A stretch of 64,000 nucleotides of DNA, from assembly GCF_003545875.1 (NCBI RefSeq), contig NZ_QHCS01000008.1, forward strand, positions 1 to 64,000, in the 5' to 3' direction. The notes under the pieces are model-generated. The model worked only from the letters and a program-made list of their open reading frames with translations. It had not been told where the DNA came from and did not search any database. Shown here one piece after another: positions 1 to 8,316 of this stretch. This DNA is from Leptospira stimsonii. GTDB taxonomy: Bacteria > Spirochaetota > Leptospiria > Leptospirales > Leptospiraceae. Made by a program: the position numbers and the translations under genes. Position 1 is the first letter of the stretch; each line of letters opens with the position of its first letter.

Positions 1-154
1 TGTTCTATATTTGGAGTAGATTTTTATATGATTCCCCTTCGCTCTTTCAAGTAGGTTTTTCTTGATGCAAGTCGAGTGATACATTATGTCTACTTTACGT
101 TTTTGTCTCCCCTCGACGAAGAAATTCCATTTCGAGGTTTTCATTGGAATGTCT

Positions 155-180
155 CCGAGGTTTTTGCACCTCGGGGGTTT
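155..180 (+). terminator. Rho-independent terminator candidate
   Basis: A 7-bp perfect stem (CCGAGGT at 155-161, ACCTCGG at 168-174) with a 6-nt loop is followed by GGG and a T run on the + strand. It would end a + strand gene lying left of the window. The T run is not on the minus side, so it is a poor terminator for the gene at 235-1173. Positions 1-154 show no gene I can support. Confidence 0.55.
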
Positions 181-234
181 TTCAGCGCCGAAAACTTATA
201 AAAGTCTCACTGGGAAGAGATTTTTCCAAAAAAT

Positions 235-1173
235 TTACGAAGTCTTCGGTAAAACGATGTAGCGCAGTCTTGGAAAATGAACGTGAACCAAGCCAGTTTT
301 CGGCGTGTCGTTTGCGAGAACAATCGTCTCGTCATCCAAGTGGACCAACTTTCCGAAAATTCTTTCGTGATCGTAATTTTCCGGATGAACGATCACTTCC
401 TGCCCGGCTTTGAGGTCGTATGGTTCGGGTACGACATTTGCGGAAACGATTGGGTTTGGAGAACTCGCGGACGCCGTTTTGAGTACCTCTTCCGCGGTTA
501 ACAAAACGGATTCTCCGGCGCCGAATGTTTTCATTCTTGCAAACCATTCATGTACGTTTTCATGACCGGGTACGAGAGGTTTGAATTTACGAATCGTATT
601 TAAGAACCAGAATATTTGATAGATTGCGAAGTCTCCTCGGGCGGGTATCTCTCCGCCGAAAAACTGTTTTTTCGCCAATGCCTTTGCGAACTCGGGAAGA
701 ATTTTGGAAAGGCTGAGATGGAGATACGGAACCAGCTTCTCCATATTCTCCCTCGTCAATTTCTCTTGAGGTTGCATCGCCGCGCGATCGTCGACGAGTT
801 CTTGCGGAAGTTTCTGCGCATAGGATCCCATCACGAATTTCGCCACTTTCAAGAATATGTCTGCGTCTACTAATTCTGCAAAAAGGTTAGCCGTTGCCGC
901 GTCGGCGTTTTCAAGCGAGATCGGAGGCTCCGGAAAAATTCCATTGAGTTTTTCAATGATCAATCGTGAATCGCAATAAAGGTCGGATCCGATCTGCAAC
1001 ACGGGCGCCCTTCTATATCCTCCGGTCAAAATCGTTTGATCCGGTTTGGGTAGCGTTACGGGTGTGATTACGGATAACCAACTCGCTTTCTTGTATCCTA
1101 AAAAGAGTCGAACTCTTTCGGAATAAGGAGAAGCCGGATAATGATGAAGAATGATTTCTTTTTCTTTGGTCAT
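235..1173 (-). CDS. Glutathione S-transferase family protein with C-terminal extension
   Basis: 312 residues. Residues about 7-80 read as the thioredoxin-fold N-terminal GST domain: a HYPASPYSERVR segment after the first strand, the cis-proline context RRAPVLQIG, and DSRLI where GSTs bind the gamma-glutamyl group. A helical C-terminal GST domain follows to about residue 210. The last 75 residues or so (from PNPIVSANVV) are not GST; they look like a small beta-rich module. GSTs conjugate or reduce substrates with glutathione, but the substrate here cannot be told, and leptospiral family members may not use glutathione. Divergent from the decayed dehydrogenase at 1483. The 309-bp gap between them holds both promoters but no gene. 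Confidence 0.8.
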   Translation of the reverse strand: MTKEKEIILHHYPASPYSERVRLFLGYKKASWLSVITPVTLPKPDQTILTGGYRRAPVLQIGSDLYCDSRLIIEKLNGIFPEPPISLENADAATANLFAELVDADIFLKVAKFVMGSYAQKLPQELVDDRAAMQPQEKLTRENMEKLVPYLHLSLSKILPEFAKALAKKQFFGGEIPARGDFAIYQIFWFLNTIRKFKPLVPGHENVHEWFARMKTFGAGESVLLTAEEVLKTASASSPNPIVSANVVPEPYDLKAGQEVIVHPENYDHERIFGKLVHLDDETIVLANDTPKTGLVHVHFPRLRYIVLPKTS

Positions 1174-1482
1174 TCTTCAGAGGATAGGAAATCGCTTTCT
1201 TTCGGACAAATCAATTTCTCTTTCGAAGCCGTTTTCACGTTGGAAAAGATAGGTCAAAAGTTCTTATTTCCGCTTCTTTCTCATAGGTTTTAAATCGAAT
1301 GAAAGACCTATTTTTTATCTTTTAGGCGTTCCAGAGCTCGGTTCATTTTGATGTCCTTCGACTGAAATTTCGAGTTTCTTTTTTCACTTGGTCACGTAGG
1401 AATGCTGAAAAATCATCCCATCCTTTTTTCCGTATCAGTCCATATCATATCACTCTTCTTTTAAAACGAAAAAGGTATTAGA

Positions 1483-2322
1483 ATGAAACATGCAGTCATT
1501 ACGGGCGGAACAGAAGGAATCGGTAAGGCGACCGTCTTCGGACTCGCGAGCAAAGGTTGGGCGATTACGGTGGTTGTTAGAAACTCCGATAAGGCCTGAA
1601 AGGTAATCGAAGAGGTTCAACCCAAAACGGGAAACAAAAACATCGACTTCGTTCTCTGCGATCTTTCCTCTCTTTCACAGGTCGCAAAGGTCGGTAAAGA
1701 ATTGTCGAAAAATATCCCGAAGATCGACGCATTGATCAACAACGCAGGTTTGATCTCTCCGGTGAGAACGCTTTCCGTAGAAGGTTTCGAATCGAACTTT
1801 GCAGTCAATCATCTCGCGCACGTTCTACTCACGAACCTTCTCCTCGAGAATCTGATCGCCGCAGACCAAGGAAGAATCATCGCCGTTAGTTCCAAAATCT
1901 ATAAGAAGGCAAAGCCGGACTTTCAAGATTTTTAAAAGGAAAAGTCGTATTCCTGGATGAACGCCTATTCCGATTCCAAATTGTTTAATATTTTCTTTAT
2001 TCAAGAACTCTCTGAAAAACTAGAGGGCACAAAGGTTACGGCTAACGCGCTTCATCCTGGCGTAGTCAGTACTGAACTCGCTAGAGAAATCAAGGGGCGG
2101 ATCGGACTTATCTATTCCGGTATTCAGAAATTGTTCTTTCTTTCTCCGGAAAAAGGCGCCGAGACTTCGATCTATCTCGCGGATTCTCCGGAGGTTTCAG
2201 GGATGAGCGGTCAATACTTTGATAGTAAGAAGCGACAAAATTTGACAGGTCCGGCCTTGAATTCTTCCCTTAAATCGAAACTGCTGGAGGAAACGAACCG
2301 AATTCTCTCCAAAACATATTAG
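1483..2322 (+). pseudogene. Short-chain dehydrogenase/reductase, broken by two in-frame stops
   Basis: One reading frame of 280 codons runs from ATG 1483 to TAG 2320-2322 with no frameshift, but it is interrupted by TGA at 1597-1599 and TAA at 1933-1935. The translation has the complete classical SDR layout: cofactor motif TGGTEGIG near the N-terminus, NNAG, and the active-site YSDSK (YxxxK) followed by HPGVVST. It resembles the retinol-dehydrogenase/WW-oxidoreductase-like branch of NAD(P)(H) oxidoreductases. Both stops can be explained by point mutation, for example an arginine CGA to TGA after DKA. The remaining open pieces (1702-1935, 1957-2322) lack the cofactor motif and should not be active. 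Substrate unknown. A sequencing error at two separate sites is possible but less likely. Confidence 0.85.
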
Positions 2323-2328
2323 AATATT

Positions 2329-4429
2329 CTAAAATGTTCCTCGAAGAGAAAGTCGAACCGAGCGAGGCGGTGACGGTCTTGTATGTATATCGTTGTATCC
2401 ACCTTCGTCCGGTCCTTCCGCTTCGTGTTTCAGGCGGGAAGCATAGTAGTAATCGATATCGCTCACTTTGGCGTTTTGTAAATTGAAAATCTCGAATACA
2501 AGGCTCCAGTTTTCGTCGAACTTTTTTCCTGCTTGAAAGCTAAATAACGTGGTGGGTTGAGAACGTACACTGTTATCTTCGATCAACGATCTAGGACCAA
2601 AATATCTTCCTCGAACCGAGCCGAAGAATTGGTTCGCTTCTTTGAGTGTGATTCCTCCGGTGTAAACGTTCTCGATTGATCCCGGTATAAAATTTCCCGG
2701 CTCTTCTTTGCTACTTTGAAATCTGGATCGAGAAATCGAAACGTCAGCATCGAAGGTTAGGTTTTTGAGAATTTCGATCGAGTTGGACCATTCCACTCCT
2801 CTCCTTGAGCTGGAACGGCTTGGTTCTGTCCTCGCGGCGTCCCCCTCAAAAATGAGTTCCGAATCCAAGTCTAACTGCCAAAGATTGAACGTAGTCCGCC
2901 AAATATCTAAAAAGTTGCTTCGTATTCCCGTTTCTGCTCCCCGGGAAATCACGATCGGAATGAACGGATGTGTCTTATCTGTAATACCTCTCGCATCGTT
3001 CGTGTGAAAACCGTGACCGGCATTGAAATATATTTCCGTTTTTGACCAAGGTCCAAATACGATTCCCGCTTTCGGATTCCCCACGGATGCGCGTCTCCGA
3101 TCGCTTAGTTCCGGATTTTTATCATCTACGTGAAATTGGAATTGATCTCCCCTTATTCCCAGGAATGTTCTTATTTTAGGGTTCCATTGAATTCTATTTT
3201 CGTAATATACAGAAAGGTTCGTTTCTATGATCCGGTTTCTTTTCAATTCTTCCAGTTGTGCTCTTGCTTCCGTATGATAAAGAGAATTATCTATAAAGTC
3301 CCTTCGGATTTGTAATCCAAATTGGTTTTCGAATTTGAGCTCATTCCAATGGGATAGAATCATATAACTTCCCTTGAGACCGGAAACGCTTCTTGGATCC
3401 GTTTGTTCGATTTGATCCCCTCTTTCGGGGTCATTGAGAAAGTAGGTTATCGAGGAACTTGGCACACGACACATCAAATTCCTAAGAGGGCGCTCGAAAA
3501 AGGAAAGTCTTGGCTTTTTCCTGAAAATGACGGCATCGGAAGATATGATACGATCGACCCGAACGACGGAGGCAAAACGAGTCGAGGAAGTCTCTCCTGG
3601 GAAGGGTTCCGTCGGAATAAGAATACGGATGCAAAATTGTTAATATTCGGATTGTACAATGATCTTGCCCTCTTTTCCAATACAACCCATTCCAAGGAAC
3701 CGAAATCCGTTTTGCTCGTCTCCGAAAGTATAACTGAGAACCCCGTTTATTTTTTTATAATCCTCCTTTACTGTCCAAGGTCCATCGGAATGAGAAGCCT
3801 CAATCGCGTAGAGAAGATTCCCCGGTCCGATCTGATGTGAGACTTTGCTATTAGAGTTCTTCCATATCCGAACGTTCCCCCTTCGACGCTAACGATTCCC
3901 TTTTTTAAGGTTCGAAAGTAAGATAGGTTCATTGCACCAGCGGACGAAAAGTTTCCTTCTTCCGCATAATAAACTCCTTTTTGAACCGAATCTCATCGAT
4001 AAGTTCCGGTATGATAAAGCTAATATCGGAATATCCTTGCCCGTGTCCGTGTGACGGATTGTTTACTGGGATTCCGTTTACATTCGTAGCAAAGTCCGTT
4101 CCGTGATCTAGATTAAATCCTCGTAGATAGTATTGGTTTGCCTTTCCGGAACCGCTGTGTTGAGTTACGATCATTCCGGGAATAAATTCCGCGATTTCTC
4201 CCGTTCTGGAAATGGGTCGGGATCGAATTTGTTCGGAACGAATCGTTCCTTCGCTTGCGGATCCAGCGACACCGAGTCCGAAATCCGATTTTCCATTTAC
4301 TACGATCCCGGAATTTTTATTTCCTTCCGTTTCGATTGAGGGTTCTTGCGCGTTCGTTCGCGTTTGGATCCCGATACACAAAAAAAAGATAAGAAGTAGT
4401 TTGATTCTTTTGAATACTTGCTTCAACAT
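2329..4429 (-). pseudogene. TonB-dependent outer membrane receptor, broken by two frameshifts and an internal inversion
   Basis: Starting at 4429, the first about 155 codons give a signal peptide (KLLLIFFLCIGIQTRTNAQ) and a plug domain with RGFNLDHGTDF and NNPSHGHGQGYSD. A lost G near 3977 moves the frame; the next frame continues the plug/barrel junction (GVYYAEEGNFSSAGAMN). A second shift near 3843 leads into NLLYAIEASHSDGPW. Then 3445-3687 is reversed (separate entry). From about 3447 to 2329 the beta-barrel resumes (YFLNDPERGDQIEQ) and ends in the barrel-type C-terminus RGTF. Intact relatives import siderophores, metals or cofactors using TonB-ExbBD; the ligand is not evident. No functional product is expected. 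The terminal stop lies in a palindrome shared with the stop of the converging dehydrogenase remnant. Confidence 0.9.
3445..3687. other. Inverted segment inside the TonB receptor remnant
   Basis: On the + strand this piece reads receptor-like protein (GTWHTTHQIPKRA, DPNDGGKTSRGSLSWEGFR, LLIFGLYNDLALFSN), while both flanks code on the minus strand. The ends are the inverted tetramer GGTT (3445-3448) and AACC (3684-3687). Flipping the 243 bp restores one continuous minus frame: LGMGYRGTW at one junction and FSNTTYFLNDP at the other, both typical of this receptor family. The length is a multiple of three, so the frame is kept. I see this directly by translation; the mechanism (microhomology-mediated inversion) is inferred. 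Confidence 0.85.
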
Positions 4430-4859
4430 CTACCCAGATACTGTTGTGGGAAACTCGAAGAAGAATCGAACTCTATTTCAATAAAAATGAAAATCTCCAA
4501 ATCAAAAACAAAATCAATGACTTCTTTTTGAAAGGCAATGGAATCCTTTATGGCACGTTCCTTCATAACGGATGTAAATTCGTTACTATACAAGTGCATG
4601 ATCCCCGAAATCACCTATTGCGGAAAATTTAGTTCGACTTATCTAACATTGATTAAAATAAATTTGCAGATCAGTTCTGGAATTTCAGTCGCTTCTTATC
4701 CCAGATGGTTAAGTCCGATGACTTTTCCGGAATCAATTTTTTAAGAAAAAATATCAAGCTTCAATTTGTAAGCTCATTTTTAGATTTAGAAAGGAAAGCC
4801 GAGAATGTTTTTAATTTTTGTACCAATATATTCTACATTATGAATATTATGAGTTTCAT

Positions 4860-4894
4860 TTTCGATCAAGGTAGTTTTTCTACCTTGATCGAAA
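4860..4894. repeat. 15-bp perfect inverted repeat with a T5 loop
   Basis: The arm at 4860-4874 and its complement at 4880-4894 pair perfectly around five T residues. No T run follows on either strand, so it is not a textbook terminator. It sits alone in the stretch 4430-5061, where I found no supportable gene; that stretch is AT-rich and probably leftover flank of the decayed receptor. Confidence 0.6.
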
Positions 4895-5061
4895 TTTGTG
4901 TTATACTGTTTCCTATGCGGGCACATTCTCATTTTTAAGGGGACTTATAATTTTATCGAACGTCTGCGTTTTCAATTGGACGGAAAAAATTTCGGATCTC
5001 TCTATATTTTAATCAATCCAGAGCGAAGAGAGCTAACGATTGAAAACGCCGTTCCCGAAAC

Positions 5062-7659
5062 TCAGTCTATTCCGAGCATTTTATAAACTTTTGTTATATC
5101 GATGGAATTGCGAACGTGGTCCGCGAGCCTATCCAGAGCCTTTTCGACGCCGTATTTATTTTGAATTTCGACTAACGCTTGTTTCCCCTTACGCATTCGA
5201 ATCCTATCTATAAATTTTCTTCGGAACTCGTCTTCGTCAAAAACCCCGTGAATATAGGTTCCCCAAATTCTTCCGTTTTTGTGGATGTGACCAAGAGAAT
5301 CCTCCGTTTCTTTTGAGAACAATTCGATCGTTTGTTCGAACGCTTTCGATCTACCATGGTGGATCTCGTATCCGCGTACGAGATCGCCCGTCGGGAGGTG
5401 AGTTGCTGTAACTTGTCTAAGAGATTTAGATAACTCTAATACAGTTGAAATATCCAGAAGTCCTAATCCTTCGGAGATTCCTCTATCAGTTTCGATTCGA
5501 TGTGGATCGGCGATCGTTCTTCCCAGCATCTGGTAGCCGCCGCAAATTCCCACGATTTCCGTTTTTTCATTCCGTGATAGAATACGAATTCTTTCTGCTA
5601 AACCGACATCACGAAGATGTTCGAGATCGGCGATGACGTTTTTACTTCCTGGAAGTAGAATCACATCCGGTGCACCGAGATCCGTCAGACTTCGAACGAT
5701 CCGAACTCGAACATCCGGCTCCGCCCTGAGCGCGTCCATATCCGTATGATTGGAAATATGCGGTAAGTCGATTAAGGCCATATCGATCCTATCTCCGAGC
5801 TCGGAACGATCGTCTAACGCGCCGGATTTGAATTCGAGGGAGTCTTCTTCCGGAAGCTCCAAATTCTGAAGATGCGGCACGATTCCAAATACCGGTTTTT
5901 TCGTGTATTCCTCGAGATATTCGGTTCCGGTCTTGAGGAGTTCTTTAACGCCTCGGAAACGATTGATCACAAAGCCTGAGATAAGTTTTCTTTCCCATTC
6001 TGCAAGAGTCTCCATGGTTCCAATAATGGAACCGAATAAACCTCCGTGATCGATGTTCCCGATCAATAAAACTTTCGCTACGGCATACTCCGCCATTCTC
6101 ATGTTTACGATATCGTTCTTTTTTAGATTCACTTCGGAAATACTTCCCGCTCCTTCTATTATAATTACGTTATATTCGGAAGCAAGGGAGTCGTAGGCTT
6201 TTTTTACTTCGGCGAAGGCGGTCGTTTTGTATTTGGAATAGTCTCGGAAATCCACGGAGGCGACTGGCTTGCCGTTGATGACAACCTGGGCATCTTTTTC
6301 GCTCGACGGCTTGAGCAGGATAGGATTCATCCTGATGTCGGGAAGAATTTTTGAGGCCTGAGCCTGTAACGCCTGAGCTCTTCCGATCTCCCCTCCTCCC
6401 GGAGTTACGAAAGAATTGAGGGCCATGTTCTGGGCTTTAAAGGGCGCTACCTTAAAACCGTCTTGAACCAAAATGCGGCAGAGAGCGCTGGTAAGAATAC
6501 TTTTCCCCACGTTAGACGCCGTCCCTTGGAACATCAAGGCCGGCGTTTTTCGTCGAACTTTCGGAAGTTCCTTTTGATTTGAGTTTAGTAAGCTCAAGGC
6601 GCCGATCAGTTTCTCGTTTTCTTCCGGAGATTTGATTCCAATTCTGAAAAAACGATTGGAAAGTCCGGTGAAGTCTTCGCAAGTACGGATCCCGATTCTA
6701 TGTTCTTTAAATAAGAATTCAGAGACGGCATTTCCCGTTTTTTCATGCTTTGTCTTTATTAGAAGAAAGTTTGCCTCTCCAGGAAATACTTTCAAAAAAT
6801 CTAAATTAGAAAGATTTAAAAATAGATCCTCTCTCCAAAGGGTTGTCAATCGTCTCGAATTTTGAAAAAATTCCTCGTCATCCATCGCCTTTTCGAAGAC
6901 GGACGCGGCTAATGTGTTGACGTTCCAAGAGGGAAGCCTACGTGATATTTGGGAAATAATTTCTGGAGATGCGAAACAAACTCCGATCCTAAGTCCGGGG
7001 ACTGCAAGAATGTTTGTCAGAGACCAAATGAGTATCACGTTTTTCGGAAGTCTCTTCCGAAAAGAAAGTCCTTCTTGACAGAAGTCGATCCAGGATTCAT
7101 CGATCGCAAAGATAGAATTCGGGAATTCCTCGGTTAAAGATAAAATTTCGGCTGGGACTAGGCTTACTCCGGCCGGGTTGTTCGGATGACCGAAAAAGAG
7201 GAGAGCCTTCCGTTTGGGATCTTTGTTCAGAACGGTCCGGATAGAATCCGGATCGAGGCGGAACGAATCTTCTTCTTTGAGTCGTATTTCTTGAACGGGG
7301 ATTTTCGCGACGTCCAAGGCCTTTTTATATTCTCCATATGAAGGCACGGGTAGAACAGCAAAATCGAATTCGAAAACAAAGGGGATTTGACGGATCAGTT
7401 CGGAGGCTCCGTTTCCGAATACAATCTGATCAGGATAGATTCCAAATTTAGAATACAGTTTTGCCTTAAGCGAAGGATATTCTGGGTCGGGATAAACGAC
7501 GAGTTCGCTGATCTTGGAATGAAGCAAGGGGCGTAACCATTCCGGAAAACCGATGGGATTGATGCTTGTAGAAAAATCCAAAATCGCTTCGGGGTTATAG
7601 CCGGTAATCTTCGCAGGTTCATTTAAATTTACATCGTGCTGAAAAGGTCGCATATGCAT
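5062..7659 (-). CDS. cbiP: Fused CobD-like aminotransferase fold and cobyric acid synthase (CbiP/CobQ)
   Basis: 865 residues, two cobalamin-pathway modules. Residues 1 to about 360 align with CobD, the PLP enzyme that decarboxylates threonine phosphate to aminopropanol phosphate: LDFSTSINPIG, GNGASELI, HPNNPAG, DESWIDF, SLTNILAVPGLRIG. The lysine of the SLTK motif that binds PLP is Asn 216 here, so this half is probably inactive as a decarboxylase. Residues about 370-865 are CbiP, which amidates adenosyl-cobyrinic acid diamide to cobyric acid: ATP site GTASNVGKS (about 376-384), FKAQNMALNS, glutaminase Cys about 706 in GICGGYQ, and histidines in YEIHHG and YIHGVF. The CbiP half looks intact. 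No other cobalamin genes lie in the window. The start is either 7659 or the next Met at 7653. Confidence 0.9.
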   Translation of the reverse strand: MHMRPFQHDVNLNEPAKITGYNPEAILDFSTSINPIGFPEWLRPLLHSKISELVVYPDPEYPSLKAKLYSKFGIYPDQIVFGNGASELIRQIPFVFEFDFAVLPVPSYGEYKKALDVAKIPVQEIRLKEEDSFRLDPDSIRTVLNKDPKRKALLFFGHPNNPAGVSLVPAEILSLTEEFPNSIFAIDESWIDFCQEGLSFRKRLPKNVILIWSLTNILAVPGLRIGVCFASPEIISQISRRLPSWNVNTLAASVFEKAMDDEEFFQNSRRLTTLWREDLFLNLSNLDFLKVFPGEANFLLIKTKHEKTGNAVSEFLFKEHRIGIRTCEDFTGLSNRFFRIGIKSPEENEKLIGALSLLNSNQKELPKVRRKTPALMFQGTASNVGKSILTSALCRILVQDGFKVAPFKAQNMALNSFVTPGGGEIGRAQALQAQASKILPDIRMNPILLKPSSEKDAQVVINGKPVASVDFRDYSKYKTTAFAEVKKAYDSLASEYNVIIIEGAGSISEVNLKKNDIVNMRMAEYAVAKVLLIGNIDHGGLFGSIIGTMETLAEWERKLISGFVINRFRGVKELLKTGTEYLEEYTKKPVFGIVPHLQNLELPEEDSLEFKSGALDDRSELGDRIDMALIDLPHISNHTDMDALRAEPDVRVRIVRSLTDLGAPDVILLPGSKNVIADLEHLRDVGLAERIRILSRNEKTEIVGICGGYQMLGRTIADPHRIETDRGISEGLGLLDISTVLELSKSLRQVTATHLPTGDLVRGYEIHHGRSKAFEQTIELFSKETEDSLGHIHKNGRIWGTYIHGVFDEDEFRRKFIDRIRMRKGKQALVEIQNKYGVEKALDRLADHVRNSIDITKVYKMLGID

Positions 7660-7919
7660 TCTTATCTTAGAGTCGAATCTATTTCGAAACGCACCAGTTT
7701 CCGCGCACTCAAAAAAGATTCTTTCGGCATAGGAAACGATCGTTTTCTTGTCTTTTTTGAAAGAATCAAGTTAGTCGGCCGGATTTTGTTTCCAAATTCG
7801 TTCTTCCCGATTCTCTCGTAGAAACGGTGTAAGGTGAATGGGAAAAATATTTATTTCTTAAAAGAATCCGCCTGAGAGAATGTAAAGGCGAGTTTTCCTT
7901 TTTCGCATTATCCGGTATC

Positions 7920-8045
7920 ATGGAAATCGGTCGTGTGTCTGATGGCGGCGGATCCCGGACCGATTGGAATCGTCCTCCCGCGACTACGAAAGGAGAGGCC
8001 TTGGCTCCAATGAGAGAACGGACCGCAAATCCGGCGGTGAAATAA
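7920..8045 (+). other. GC-rich island with a 41-codon open frame
   Basis: The gap 7660-8316 between the cobalamin gene and the next + gene contains one unusual block: about 7935-8040 is clearly richer in G and C than its surroundings. An ATG at 7920 opens 41 codons (DGGGSRTDWNRPP, TKGEALAPMRE) to TAA 8043-8045, with no evident ribosome binding site. The opposite strand is also open for roughly 90 codons but has no start codon. CGGACCG occurs twice. It may be a structured RNA, a small peptide gene or a remnant. I looked for the conserved boxes of a cobalamin riboswitch and could not place them convincingly. Nothing else in the gap is recognisable. Confidence 0.35.
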
Positions 8046-8316
8046 TCGATTCTATGGAATGGATTCTATTCATCCGAAATCGAAAATGCGAAGATCTTTT
8101 TTTTCGAGTTGTTCCGATTCGATTTGTATCCTATGATAAAAGTCGGCTCCAAAGGTATTGGAAACGGAACGCTAGGATCGAAACGCATGATAGAACGATC
8201 GAATCGAGATTTCCGGAAAGGCGTTTGAAGATTGAGTATTTGTTCGGGCTTCTACGATAGTCGTCGATCGTAAGAATCCTGCTTGACCTCGACCACAAGA
8301 AGTTTATACATTCCGC

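Noticed and set aside
3403..3840. A 145-codon + strand open frame
   Set aside because: Not an independent gene: its centre is the inverted part of the receptor and its ends are antisense to the flanks.
4898..5086. A 62-codon + strand frame overlapping the end of the cobalamin gene
   Set aside because: Its C-terminal third is antisense to the conserved end of CbiP, and the rest is AT-rich noise.
7800..8045. Cobalamin riboswitch upstream of the cobalamin gene
   Set aside because: Position is tempting, and CCTCCCGCGACTAC on the + strand resembles a known box, but the other boxes are missing and the orientation would be wrong.
7964..8260. A 98-codon + strand frame
   Set aside because: No ribosome binding site, TTG start, basic composition and no family; an overlap of the GC-rich block with plain intergenic DNA.
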